DNA of 64,000 nt from contig DASRAU010000034.1 of NCBI GenBank assembly GCA_035638075.1, positions 248,001 through 312,000 on the forward strand, read 5' to 3'. This stretch comes from DASRAU01 sp035638075 (GTDB lineage Bacteria > Acidobacteriota > Polarisedimenticolia > Gp22-AA2). The translations under genes were made by a program, and so were the position numbers. Every line of letters begins with the position of its first letter. Position 1 is the stretch's first letter. The notes beneath the pieces were generated by a model. It did not search any database, was not told the DNA's origin, and was given only the letters and a program-made list of their open reading frames with translations. Of the stretch, positions 1-6,975 are shown one piece after another.

Positions 1-742
1 GGACGCCGCGCACCTCGACCGCGCGCCCGTCCATCTGGATGGTGCGGCCGACCATATCCGGGTCGGCGCCGAAACGGCGGCGCCAGATGGCGTCAGAAAG
101 GATCACGAGGGCCGGCTTGCCAGGACCGTCTTCCCCGTCGGCGAAGTGCCTGCCGAGCGCCGGCTTGTCGATGAGGAGCGGCAGGAAGTTCGCGGTGACG
201 AAGCCGGCGCGGATCTGCTCCGGCTCGCCGTGACCGGTCAGCGCCGCGCTCGTCACCCAGATGCCGCCAATCGTGTCGAACAGGCGGCTGCGTTCGCGCA
301 GGGCGAGGAGCTGGTGTCCCGACGCGGGGGCCTTCGATTCGGGGCCGAAGTGCGCCCAGATGAGGGCCAGGCGATCGGCGGCCGGATAGGGCAGCGGTCG
401 CAGCAGCACCGCGTTGACGACGCCGCAGATCGCCGTCGAGGCGCCGAGCCCGACGCCGAGAGTCAGGACGACGAGCGCGGTCCACCCCGGCGTGCGCGCC
501 ATGCCGCGCAGCGCCTGCCGGAGGTCGGAGAGCCAGCCGGAAAGCGCCGTGCGCGGGCGCGTGTCACGGACGCCCTCCTTGATCGCCTCGACGCCGAAGG
601 CCGCGCCGCCGCGGCCCAGCTCGAGGCGCGCGGCGCGCCGGGCGGCGCCGCTCGAGAGCCCGGCCCGCTCCTTCTCGTCGGCCATCAGGTCGAGGGTCGC
701 TTCGATTTCGTCGTCGAGGTCGCGATCGTCGTCGGGTCGCAT
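1..742 (-). CDS. ABC transporter permease, MacB-like/ADOP type (C-terminal part outside window)
   Basis: This gene runs off the left edge; about 247 N-terminal residues are present. An N-terminal cytoplasmic segment (starts MRPDDDRDLDDEIEATL) is followed by one transmembrane helix (around WTALVVLTLGVGLGASTAI) and the start of a MacB-type periplasmic core domain (VNAVLLRPLPYP, then LFDTIGGIWVTSAAL, FLPLL, GRHFADGE, VILSDAIWRRRFGADP). This order is characteristic of the duplicated orphan permeases abundant in Acidobacteriota; such proteins probably export or extract small molecules or peptides, but no substrate can be read here. The ATG at 742 follows a GGGAG-type ribosome site. It lies 25 bases downstream of a PadR gene on the same strand, the usual regulator/permease pairing. 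Confidence 0.85.
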   Translation of the reverse strand, partial: MRPDDDRDLDDEIEATLDLMADEKERAGLSSGAARRAARLELGRGGAAFGVEAIKEGVRDTRPRTALSGWLSDLRQALRGMARTPGWTALVVLTLGVGLGASTAICGVVNAVLLRPLPYPAADRLALIWAHFGPESKAPASGHQLLALRERSRLFDTIGGIWVTSAALTGHGEPEQIRAGFVTANFLPLLIDKPALGRHFADGEDGPGKPALVILSDAIWRRRFGADPDMVGRTIQMDGRAVEVRGV

Positions 743-767
743 GGATCGTTCTCCCGCGCCGGGCCGC

Positions 768-1136
768 CTAGGTGGCTTCGAGGGCGCGGGCGATCGCCAG
801 CGACACGCGCCCCCACCGCTTCGACTCGTGCTCGAGCCGGCGCCGGCCGGCCTTCGTCAGGGTGTAGAACTTGGCGCGCCGCCGGTTCTCCGACTCGCTC
901 CACTCGGACGCGAGCCAGCCCGCGGCCTCCATGCGGTGCAGCGCCGGGAACAGCGACCCGGGTCCGACCTCGAACGCGCCCCGGGTGATCTGTCCGACCC
1001 GTCGCGCGACGCCGAGTCCGTGGAGCGGCCCGGGGACGAGCGCCTTGAGGATGAGCATCTCGAGCGTGCCGCGCACCAGGTCCGAGCGGGCGTCGGCCGC
1101 CCCCGACCCCGCGCTCTTCGTCTCCGCCTTCGCCAC
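768..1136 (-). CDS. PadR-family transcriptional regulator
   Basis: A short winged-helix repressor of 122 residues. The PadR core is visible: DLVRGTLEMLILKAL, then GPLHGLGVARRV, then GPGSLFPALHRMEAAGWL and a basic wing (SENRRRAKFYTLT). I chose the GTG at 1136 because GGAGGAGA lies seven bases upstream; an in-frame start further upstream (1211) would place the coding sequence across the promoter. It is the first gene of a two-gene unit with the permease that follows, and probably represses both. The upstream repeats described at 1162-1211 fit autoregulation. The ligand is unknown. Confidence 0.88.
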   Translation of the reverse strand: MAKAETKSAGSGAADARSDLVRGTLEMLILKALVPGPLHGLGVARRVGQITRGAFEVGPGSLFPALHRMEAAGWLASEWSESENRRRAKFYTLTKAGRRRLEHESKRWGRVSLAIARALEAT

Positions 1137-1161
1137 CAGCGTCTCCTCCGCGGGAACGACT

Positions 1162-1211
1162 CTCCTATCGAGAATCGACAGGAGTATCCACCCGCTCCTA
1201 TCGATTGTCAA
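1162..1211 (-). promoter_or_regulatory. Promoter and repeat operator of the PadR/permease unit
   Basis: On the minus strand TTGACA (1211-1206), 17 bases, then GATACT (1188-1183) make a convincing sigma-70-type promoter. An imperfect inverted repeat with 10-base arms CTCCTATCGA / TCGACAGGAG and a 3-base spacer occupies 1162-1184 and overlaps the -10 element. A third copy of the half-site, CTCCTATCGA, lies at 1195-1204 between -35 and -10, exactly 33 bases from the first. The arrangement suggests PadR binding that blocks RNA polymerase; this is inference from position. Confidence 0.7.
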
Positions 1212-1254
1212 CTGGAGAGCGGAGCCGCGCTGGTGCCCGCGGACGGGCCGGTGG

Positions 1255-1959
1255 CTAGCGGACGCCGTCGAAGCGGCGGATGGCGGTGACGGTGTCGTCC
1301 GGGCCGGCGAAGAGGGCGAGCAGCTTGACGTGGCGGGTGGCGGCGTACTGCTGCACCGTCAGGTCGAGATAGCACCAGACGACCGCCTGCGTGGCGTTCT
1401 CCGGCGGGCGCAGCACCTTCATCGGACCGAACCAGTCGAACAGCAGCGCGGTCGGCAGGCGCATGCGGCCGTCGGCGGGGCCGAGCAGCTTCTCGGCGTC
1501 GGCGAGCTTCGAGCGTCCCTCGTGGAGCTGATCGGCGAGCGCCAGGTCGAAGTTGGTCGAGCCCGGCTCGAGCGACGAGGCGAAGAGGTACCCGTTGGTG
1601 ACGCCGTCCACCGTCTCGACGTGCAGCTCGTGACCCTTGTTGCCGGACGCGCTCGACGTGCCCCACGCCCAGCCGAGGATGGTCGATTCGACGTCGTCGG
1701 CCTGCAGCACCCGGTGGAACGCGGGCGGTCCGAAGAAGGTCTGGAGGTCGGCCTCGGTGGTCCTGCCGATCACGAGCGCGGAGATGTTCTCCGCGGGGAA
1801 CTTCGCCCCGAGCGACACGCTGCAGCCCGCGAGCGTCGCGACTCCGAGAACCGTGAGTCCGAGGACGCACGCGAGGCGTGTCTTCGAGTCTTGCAGCTGG
1901 ATGTCGATGGTCGTGACCCCCGGCGGATTCTTCAGGGCTTCTTCACGAGCCGCCCGCAC
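1255..1959 (-). CDS. Putative BamE/SmpA-like lipoprotein
   Basis: The protein carries a lipoprotein signal (basic start, hydrophobic stretch LGLTVLGVATLAGC with the Cys as lipidation site). A region reading ISALVIGRTTEADLQTFFGPP follows, which resembles the short repeat of SmpA/OmlA/BamE-type lipoproteins (small hydrophobic, G-x-T, then a helix ending in GxP). The rest is not recognised. The start is uncertain: no ATG precedes the signal, the GTG at 1959 gives an unusually long basic leader of about 40 residues, and a CTG at 1896 would give an ordinary signal peptide. The upstream gene ends at 1943, so the two overlap slightly if 1959 is used. An outer-membrane location is expected; the role is unknown. 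Confidence 0.65.
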   Translation of the reverse strand: MRAAREEALKNPPGVTTIDIQLQDSKTRLACVLGLTVLGVATLAGCSVSLGAKFPAENISALVIGRTTEADLQTFFGPPAFHRVLQADDVESTILGWAWGTSSASGNKGHELHVETVDGVTNGYLFASSLEPGSTNFDLALADQLHEGRSKLADAEKLLGPADGRMRLPTALLFDWFGPMKVLRPPENATQAVVWCYLDLTVQQYAATRHVKLLALFAGPDDTVTAIRRFDGVR

Positions 1960-2362
1960 CCGCCCGAGTCGATGGTAGAGCGGTTGCTTTCCTGCGCCCA
2001 ATCGGTCGGGCGACGCGGGTGGCGACGCGACCACTGGCCGCGCTCGCGGCTTCGCGCACGAGTCCGTCGAGGAGACGCCGCCGCTCGAGCAGTGCGAGCT
2101 TGCGGGCGCGGGAGAGACGCTTGATGCGCCACTCGACCTTCTGGGCCAGCGAGCGCGAGCCGATGGAGCGTGCCAGCTCGAGACGCAGGGGGCTCTTGCC
2201 GCGCAGCGCCTTGGCGCCGCCCGGGGCGAAGCCGGCGTGCTGCTCGAGACGGCGGCGGACGTCGAGCGCGATTCCGGTGTAGAGCGCGCCCTGCCGCGTC
2301 CGGAGGACGTACACCGACCAGCGGGCGGCACGCCGCCGCTTCAACGCGAGCCCATTGGCCAC
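1943..2362 (-). CDS. GIY-YIG nuclease superfamily protein
   Basis: A small single-domain GIY-YIG protein of 139 residues. The defining pair appears as WSVYVLRTRQGALYTGIALDV with a catalytic-type Arg shortly after (RRRLEQHA), followed by the LRLELARSIGSRSLAQKVEWRIKRL region that matches the YhbQ/UPF0213 subgroup. Such proteins are presumed single-strand DNA nucleases or repair accessories; no direct role is known here. I prefer the GTG at 2362, preceded by GGGAGA about eight bases away, over the GTG at 2377, which lacks a ribosome site. The C-terminus is strongly basic. Confidence 0.85.
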   Translation of the reverse strand: MANGLALKRRRAARWSVYVLRTRQGALYTGIALDVRRRLEQHAGFAPGGAKALRGKSPLRLELARSIGSRSLAQKVEWRIKRLSRARKLALLERRRLLDGLVREAASAASGRVATRVARPIGRRKATALPSTRAGAGGS

Positions 2363-2413
2363 GGGCGATTCTCCCACAGGAGCCGGGCGCGCCCGTCCGG
2401 GTCGGTGCGGTCG

Positions 2414-2791
2414 TCAGGGCGCCTCGCCGGGTCCCTCCACGTAGCGCTTGAGGCGATCGAGCGCGTCGTCCCACTGGCGGGAGACCAGGTCGAGGTAGGC
2501 GCGCGCATCGGCGAGCCGCTTCTGCTCGACACGCCAGATGCGCTCGCGGCCGCGCCGGTCGTCGCGCACCAGCCCCGCCTGCGCGAGCACCTCGAGATGC
2601 TTGGTGATCGCCTGGCGGGTGACATGGGCGCGCTCGCTGAGGCGCGCGATCGACGCCGGGCCGCCCGAGGAGAGACGCGCCAGCAGGCGCAATCGCGTCT
2701 CGTCCCCGAGCGCCCCGAAGACCGTCGCGGCGCTTCCCGGCGCCAACGAGCCTCCGCCCGCGGACGCGGTCGAACGGCTACCCGGAGACAT
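2414..2791 (-). CDS. ArsR-family transcriptional regulator
   Basis: A 125-residue winged-helix protein of the ArsR type: VFGALGDETRLRLLARLSSG, then the recognition helix region VTRQAITKHLEVLAQAGLV and a wing (DRRGRERIWRVE). It belongs to the subgroup that is co-transcribed with an AHSA1/SRPBCC protein rather than the metal-sensing subgroup; no Cys-based metal site is visible. Its ATG lies inside the end of the upstream SRPBCC gene (14-base overlap), so the two are translationally coupled. It probably represses its own operon through the palindrome at 3251-3270. Confidence 0.9.
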   Translation of the reverse strand: MSPGSRSTASAGGGSLAPGSAATVFGALGDETRLRLLARLSSGGPASIARLSERAHVTRQAITKHLEVLAQAGLVRDDRRGRERIWRVEQKRLADARAYLDLVSRQWDDALDRLKRYVEGPGEAP

Positions 2792-3233
2792 GACGGCGGA
2801 TGTTCTCCACCTGGGCCGCCCAGCCGCCGGAGTTGAGGCGGAACGCCTCGGCGCGGCGCGCCGCCGGGATCTTGTCGAAGCCCGATTCGACGACGGTGAG
2901 GCGCGTTCCTTCGGGCACCTCGGCGAAACGGAATTCGACGAGGGTCGTCGGTTCCTTCGAGTAGTCCACCTTGGGGTCGATGGCGGCCGGGTGCCAGCGC
3001 CAGGAGAAATAGGTCTGCGGCTCGAGCTTCTCCACCGTCACCTCCATGGTGACGTGCTCGTAGCCGGGAATGGTGATGCGGCCGCGGATCGGCCGGCCGG
3101 CGGCGAAAGCCCCGTCGAGGCTCACCCCGAACCAGGCGCCGAACTCCTTCGTGTCGGTGATCGCCCTCCAGACGCGGGGAAGCGGGGCGCGCAGGACGAT
3201 TTCCTTCTCGATGCGGTCGGTGGTCTCGGTCAT
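2778..3233 (-). CDS. SRPBCC / AHSA1-like domain protein
   Basis: A 151-residue helix-grip (START-like) protein, first gene of a coupled pair with the ArsR-type regulator. The N-terminus (IEKEIVLRAPLPRVWRAITD) and the aromatic-rich strand (TYFSWRWHPAAID) are typical of AHSA1/polyketide-cyclase-like proteins, which bind hydrophobic ligands in a deep cavity. The ligand and reaction are unknown. ATG at 3233 follows AAGGAGA. The gene pair ArsR/SRPBCC is widespread and often responds to small organic molecules, so a ligand-handling role is inference. Confidence 0.88.
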   Translation of the reverse strand: MTETTDRIEKEIVLRAPLPRVWRAITDTKEFGAWFGVSLDGAFAAGRPIRGRITIPGYEHVTMEVTVEKLEPQTYFSWRWHPAAIDPKVDYSKEPTTLVEFRFAEVPEGTRLTVVESGFDKIPAARRAEAFRLNSGGWAAQVENIRRHVSG

Positions 3234-3250
3234 GGTCGAGTCTCCTTGAT

Positions 3251-3297
3251 ATGCAACCGTATGGTTGCATGTTACGCAAGGCGGTCGGGCACGTCAA
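3251..3297 (-). promoter_or_regulatory. Promoter and ArsR-type palindromic operator
   Basis: A perfect inverted repeat with 8-base arms (ATGCAACC and GGTTGCAT) around a 4-base spacer lies at 3251-3270, directly in front of the ribosome site of the SRPBCC gene. On the minus strand TTGACG (3297-3292), 17 bases, then TAACAT (3274-3269) form a promoter whose -10 element overlaps the palindrome by two bases. Binding of the ArsR-type product of the second gene here would give negative autoregulation. Confidence 0.75.
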
Positions 3298-3315
3298 GGG
3301 GCATGGCTGCGGTGC

Positions 3316-3358
3316 TTGACTCTATTACGCGGGGCGTAATACTCTGTCCCGCGTAGTA
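3316..3358 (+). promoter_or_regulatory. Promoter and palindromic operator of the second PadR gene
   Basis: TTGACT at 3316-3321 and AATACT at 3338-3343 (16-base spacing) form a promoter reading toward the PadR gene. Between and overlapping them lies a perfect inverted repeat at 3323-3341 with 8-base arms TATTACGC / GCGTAATA and spacer GGG. A related half-site, GCGTAGTA, follows at 3351-3358. The site is about 20 bases from the divergent ArsR/SRPBCC promoter, so the two regulatory regions are back to back. Confidence 0.7.
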
Positions 3359-3402
3359 GCGCCGTGGATGGCTCCGGCCCGCGGCGCGGAGGAACGGACG
3401 GC

Positions 3403-3732
3403 ATGGCGAAGAAGAACGACGATCTGCTGGCGGGGCTGGGACGGTTCTCCGAGCCGGCGCTCTACATCCTGATCTCCCTGGCGGACGGGCCCAAGCACGG
3501 GTACGCCATGACGCAGGACATCGAGGCGGTCGCGGGGCAGCGGCTGGGGCCGGGAACGCTCTATGGCGCCATCGCGCGGCTCGAGGCGCGCGGCTGGATC
3601 GAGCCGCTCGCCGCGGAAGACCGGCGGCGGCCGTACCGGCTGACGGCGGCGGGGCAGCGCGTGCTGCGGCACCGCCTCGAAAGCCTGCGCTCGGTGGCGC
3701 GGGTGGGCCGCGCCCGGCTGGCCGAGACGTGA
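3403..3732 (+). CDS. PadR-family transcriptional regulator
   Basis: A 109-residue PadR winged-helix protein: FSEPALYILISLADGPKHGY, AMTQDIEAV, then GPGTLYGAIARLEARGWIEPL and the wing EDRRRPYRLTAAGQ. ATG at 3403 is preceded by GGAGGAA at a good distance; an in-frame GTG at 3364 is upstream but has no ribosome site. It is followed 22 bases later by a membrane protein gene, with which it probably forms an operon controlled by the palindrome at 3323-3341. Confidence 0.9.
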   Translation: MAKKNDDLLAGLGRFSEPALYILISLADGPKHGYAMTQDIEAVAGQRLGPGTLYGAIARLEARGWIEPLAAEDRRRPYRLTAAGQRVLRHRLESLRSVARVGRARLAET

Positions 3733-3754
3733 CGGCACGCGGCGGGGGCAACCG

Positions 3755-4285
3755 ATGACGGCCGAGCGGCTGCTGCGGCTGTATCCGCCGGCGTGGCGGG
3801 CGCGCTACGGCGACGAGTTCCTCGCGACGGTCGGCGAGGCCCGGTTGAGCGTGGTGAACGTGTTCGACATCGTGATGGTGGCGATCGATGCGTGGCTTTC
3901 GCCCGACGTGCGCAACGCGACGCGCGCCTGGCGGCCGGCCACGAGCGGCGGGACGGGACCGACGAATGGAGGAGGGATGCCGATGCTCAAAGCGATGCTG
4001 CGGTGCGGACGGACCGGCTCGCGCGTGACGCCGCGCGACGGGCTCATCGGGGCGGGCGTCATGCTGGCGGTGAGCTTCGCCTTCGCCGGAGCGGGCATCC
4101 TGCTGCGGCGCTCCGGGATGCCGGAGGCGGGCGAGGCCTTGAAGAGCCTGGCGTTTTCGGTGTCGTTCGTCGTGTCGATGCCGTGGTGGCTGATGAAGGG
4201 CACTCCCTGGAAAGCCCAGGGCGTCATCATCGGCGTGACCTTGTTGATCCTGATCGCCTGCACCTGGATCGCCACGAGGATCTAG
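3755..4285 (+). CDS. Membrane protein downstream of PadR, unknown function
   Basis: A 176-residue protein. The N-terminal motif LLRLYPPAWRARYGDEFLA is a recurring signature of soluble heads found next to PadR regulators in several phyla. The C-terminal half contains about two to three hydrophobic segments (LIGAGVMLAVSFAFAGAGIL, LAFSVSFVVSMPWWLM, VIIGVTLLILIACTWI). The function is unknown; position suggests it is the regulated partner of the PadR gene. It ends seven bases before the convergent Nudix gene. Confidence 0.75.
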   Translation: MTAERLLRLYPPAWRARYGDEFLATVGEARLSVVNVFDIVMVAIDAWLSPDVRNATRAWRPATSGGTGPTNGGGMPMLKAMLRCGRTGSRVTPRDGLIGAGVMLAVSFAFAGAGILLRRSGMPEAGEALKSLAFSVSFVVSMPWWLMKGTPWKAQGVIIGVTLLILIACTWIATRI

Positions 4286-4292
4286 CCATCGT

Positions 4293-4766
4293 TCAGGCGC
4301 CCGCCACCTCGAGCAGGCGCTCGAGCTGATCCAGGAAATCGCGCTGGCCCGCGAGGATCTTCTCCCGCGCGGCGGGCAGGGTGAACCAGTCGGCACGATC
4401 CACTTCGGGGAATTCCTGCTGGCGGCCTGACTTCGGCGGCCACTCCATCGCGAAACTGCTGCTGCGCAGCGCGGCCGGGTCGAAATCGCCCCGCACCGCC
4501 CAGGCGTGAACGATCTTCCCGCCCGGCTGGCGGAGCGGCAGGAGCGGACTCGCCTCCCCTTCGGCGCGACCGCCGGTCTCCTCCTCGAACTCGCGGCGCG
4601 CGGCGGCGAGCGGGTCTTCTCCCTCCTCGATGAGACCCTTCGGAATCGACCAGGCGCCGGCGTCCTTCTTCGCCCAGAACGGGCCGCCCGGGTGCACGAG
4701 GAGAACTTCGATGTCTCCCGCCGGGGTCGTACGGTAGAGCAACAGGCCGGCGCTGCGTTTCGGCAT
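4293..4766 (-). CDS. Nudix hydrolase
   Basis: A 157-residue Nudix protein. The Nudix box GX5EX7REUXEEXGU is clear: GLIEEGEDPLAAARREFEEE followed by TGG. The opening MPKRSAGLLLYR and HPGGPFWAKKDAGAWSIPKG match the branch of Nudix enzymes that act on diadenosine polyphosphates or similar nucleotides (MutT-like NTP pyrophosphohydrolase with an RxxxGxxLYR start). The substrate cannot be fixed from sequence. ATG at 4766 chosen because conservation starts there. Confidence 0.88.
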   Translation of the reverse strand: MPKRSAGLLLYRTTPAGDIEVLLVHPGGPFWAKKDAGAWSIPKGLIEEGEDPLAAARREFEEETGGRAEGEASPLLPLRQPGGKIVHAWAVRGDFDPAALRSSSFAMEWPPKSGRQQEFPEVDRADWFTLPAAREKILAGQRDFLDQLERLLEVAGA

Positions 4767-4806
4767 GGTCGGGCACCGCGGCGCGCGAGGCGCGCGCCGG
4801 CTGGTC

Positions 4807-4992
4807 TCAGGCGCCCCGTTTCTTCGACATCCCGACACCGAGGGCCAGGCCGACGGCGACGCCGATGGGAATCCACAAACCGAAGTTCTTCGTGGCGGCG
4901 CCCAGGGCGGCGCCGACGGCCACGCCGATCGCCATCCAGGTCCCGACCAGGGGAGACGCGGGCTTCCGGTCCGCTTCGGGCGGCGTGGTCAT
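4807..4992 (-). CDS. Small glycine-rich membrane protein
   Basis: A 61-residue protein with two hydrophobic, Gly/Ala-rich segments (GTWMAIGVAVGAALGAAT and LWIPIGVAVGLALGVGM) that read like glycine-zipper helices, ending in a basic tail (SKKRGA). Its start overlaps the stop of the redoxin gene upstream in the ATGA manner, so it is translationally coupled to it. The function is unknown; association with the membrane-bound redoxin is inferred from coupling. Confidence 0.75.
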   Translation of the reverse strand: MTTPPEADRKPASPLVGTWMAIGVAVGAALGAATKNFGLWIPIGVAVGLALGVGMSKKRGA

Positions 4993-5786
4993 TTCTTCTC
5001 CGCGAGGGAGGCGTCGATCGCGGCGAGCAGCTCTTCGGGAGTGGCGCGCTCGGCGATGGACGGCGTGAGGTTCATCCAGCGGACGGTGCCGGTCGCGTCC
5101 AGGTAGAACTCCGCGGGACGGGCGATGTCGGAGCCGCCGGGACCGGCGCGCGGGTGCAGCAGGTCATAGCTGCGGGTGACCTCGCGCTTCGTGTCGCCGA
5201 GAAAGGTGAAGGTGTAGCCCGCCTTCTTCCGGAGATCGGCCGAGGCCTCGGGCGGGTCCACGCTGATGGCGACGAGGCGGACGCCGCGCGCGTCGAACTC
5301 GGGGAGATGGGCTTGCAGGCTCCGTAACTCGGAGTTGCAGAATGGTCACCAGTAGCCGCGATAGAAGACCAGCATCGCGCCGTTCGAGGCGGAAGGAGCC
5401 GCGAGCAGCTGCGCCAGCGAGACCGGGCGGCCGTCCTGATCGGGCAGCGTGAAGTCGGGAGCGAGCTGGCCGACGCGCGGCGCTCCGAGCGAATCGGGAA
5501 CCTGGCGCGCCGCGTAGAAGAGGCCCCAGCAGAAGAAGCCGGTCACCGCGAGGCCGGCGAAAAGCGCGATCGGGGCGACCACCTTGCCGCGGTAGTCCCG
5601 TGGCGCGCGCCATGCGCGCAGCAGGCCGTGGACGAGCAGCCCCACTGCGGCGGCGAAGAGCAGGAAGGACGGCCATGGCATGGCCCGCGTGGCCGGGTTG
5701 CGGATGAAGACCGTGGCATAGAGGACCGGCGCCGCGAGGACGATGGCCAGTCCCAGCCAGATCGAGTAGGGCCAGCGGCGTTTCAT
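4989..5786 (-). CDS. Membrane-anchored redoxin (AhpC/TSA-like), probable selenoprotein with in-frame UGA
   Basis: One continuous frame of 266 codons, interrupted only by UGA at 5348-5346 (codon 147). The N-terminal third has three transmembrane segments (about residues 6-30, 38-57 and 70-90). A redoxin domain follows (VGQLAPDFTLPDQDGRPVSL, then MLVFYRGYW). The next codon is UGA, and the frame continues PFCNSELRSLQAHLPEFDAR and on to RPAEFYLDATGTVRWMN. Peroxiredoxin-like relatives have WCPFC here, so UGA replaces the first, catalytic Cys, giving a U-P-F-C motif. A hairpin suited to be a bacterial SECIS lies 11 bases downstream (feature at 5314-5348). Downstream codons keep family conservation, against a pseudogene. 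The expected role is thiol/selenol peroxide reduction at the membrane. A conventional gene caller would split it into 5346-5786 and 4989-5261. The alternative is a point mutation or sequencing error of TGC/TGT. Confidence 0.8.
5314..5348 (-). promoter_or_regulatory. Candidate bacterial SECIS element following UGA-Sec
   Basis: After the UGA (5348-5346) and 11 bases, the minus strand reads CTCCG (5334-5330), loop AGTTA (5329-5325), CGGAG (5324-5320): a perfect 5-bp apical stem. TGCA at 5339-5336 and TGCA at 5317-5314 can add a 4-bp lower stem across a small A/CC internal loop. The apical loop has G in its second position, as bacterial SECIS loops do, and the distance from UGA matches that of known elements. 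SelB binding is inference. Confidence 0.65.
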
Positions 5787-5972
5787 CGAGGAGCCGGCGA
5801 CAGGCCGGCGCCGTCGAAGGTTACATCACCTGACTTCCGGCGGAACGCCTCGTCCCGAAATGTCCCGAGGCGGCAACCCGAACATCTCCGGGGCCCGATC
5901 TGCGATCACGCGCATGGTTCGCGCGGCGATTCCGGTCCACGATGGGACGACCTTTACGGAGGAGCGGCGAAC

Positions 5973-6482
5973 ATGCGCATCGGAGAGATCATGAGCAGGC
6001 CGGTGGTCGTGACGCGTCCGGACGACAGCCTGGAAGAGGCCGCGCGGCTGATGTGGGAGTGCGACTGCGGCTTCGTGCCGGTGGTGGACCAGGAGAACCA
6101 CGTCGCCGGAACCGTCACCGATCGGGACATCTGCATGGCGGCGTACACGAAGGGCAGGGCGCTGCGCGACCTGCGCGTTTCGGACGCCATGGCGCGCGAG
6201 GTGCACTCGGTGCGCGAGGACGACGACGTCAGGCAGGCGGAGCGCCTGATGGCGGACAAGCAGGTGCGCCGCCTGCCGGTCGTCGACCGCGAGGGGCGTC
6301 CAATCGGCGTCGTGACCCTGGGAGACGCGGCCCGCTTCGCCGCCCGTCAGCAGACGGGACGCGCCGGCGGGCAGGAAGTGGCCAGCAGCCTCGCCGAGAT
6401 CTCGAAGCCACGCCAGCCGCAGATGCAGACGTCCGGCCAGCGCGGCGAAAACGGCCGGCAGGGCGAGAATCGTCAGACGTAG
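5973..6482 (+). CDS. Tandem CBS-domain protein
   Basis: A 169-residue protein with two CBS domains: MRIGEIMSRPVVVTRPDDSL through AGTVTDRDICMA, and VSDAMAREVHSVREDDDV through IGVVTLGDAARFA. Both contain the TDRD/TLGD type turn expected of adenosyl-ligand binding pairs. A polar, Gln-rich tail of about 40 residues follows. It probably senses adenine nucleotides; the partner is unknown. ATG at 5973 follows GGAGGAG. The 186 bases upstream to the redoxin start hold no other recognisable feature. Confidence 0.9.
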   Translation: MRIGEIMSRPVVVTRPDDSLEEAARLMWECDCGFVPVVDQENHVAGTVTDRDICMAAYTKGRALRDLRVSDAMAREVHSVREDDDVRQAERLMADKQVRRLPVVDREGRPIGVVTLGDAARFAARQQTGRAGGQEVASSLAEISKPRQPQMQTSGQRGENGRQGENRQT

Positions 6483-6490
6483 CCGAGCCG

Positions 6491-6509
6491 CGCTCCGGAG
6501 GCCGGAGCG
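6491..6509. terminator. Hairpin between convergent genes
   Basis: CGCTCCGG (6491-6498), loop AGG, CCGGAGCG (6502-6509) form a perfect 8-bp stem midway between the ends of the CBS gene and the thioesterase gene. There is no T-run on either side, so it may slow or stabilise ends rather than act as a classical intrinsic terminator. Confidence 0.45.
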
Positions 6510-6513
6510 TCCC

Positions 6514-6975
6514 TCAGCGATAGCCGACGCGCTCGTCGAGCGGAACGGTGCTGCGCGCGAAAACCCCGGATCCGTGTGCCAGCAGGCGGTTCTCGGCGTC
6601 GAACAGCTCGGACTCCGCGAGGGTGAGACGCCCCCCGCCGTGACGCACGCGGCCGCGCGCGTGCAGATCGCCGGCGGCCACCGGACGGGCGAACTGCACG
6701 GTGAACGAGACCGTGAGGACGAACACCTCGCGCACCCGCGAGTTCGCGGCGAAGAACGCGGCGTCATCGAGCATCCGGAAGTAAACCGAGCCGTGCATGG
6801 CATGGGCCGCGTGCAGGAACTCCGGGCGCACCGTCAGCCGGACCTCCGCCTCGCCGTCGCGGACCTCGAGGCGCGTGCCGAACCACTGCGTGATGGGCGC
6901 CGACGCGTAGAGCCGCTCCAGCCGGCGGTGGTGCTCCGCCTCGGGAAGGCTCTGGCCGGACGCCGTGGCGCTCAT
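6514..6975 (-). CDS. PaaI/YiiD-type hotdog thioesterase
   Basis: A 153-residue single hotdog domain. Key region: LHAAHAMHGSVYFRMLDDAAFFAANSRVRE, in which HGSVYFRMLDDAAF matches the PaaI-like helix with the acidic catalytic residue. VLTVSFTVQFARPVAAGDL follows, then GRRHGGG-type turn (RVRHGGGRLTLAESELFD). It presumably hydrolyses an acyl-CoA. The ATG at 6975 overlaps the stop of the upstream lyase gene (ATGA), so the two are co-translated. Confidence 0.88.
   Translation of the reverse strand: MSATASGQSLPEAEHHRRLERLYASAPITQWFGTRLEVRDGEAEVRLTVRPEFLHAAHAMHGSVYFRMLDDAAFFAANSRVREVFVLTVSFTVQFARPVAAGDLHARGRVRHGGGRLTLAESELFDAENRLLAHGSGVFARSTVPLDERVGYR

Noticed and set aside
5346..5348. Reading the redoxin as a pseudogene or two separate genes because of the UGA
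   Set aside because: Both halves are well conserved in the same frame, the UGA replaces the catalytic Cys exactly, the downstream half keeps coupling to the next gene, and a SECIS-like hairpin follows. Selenocysteine fits better.
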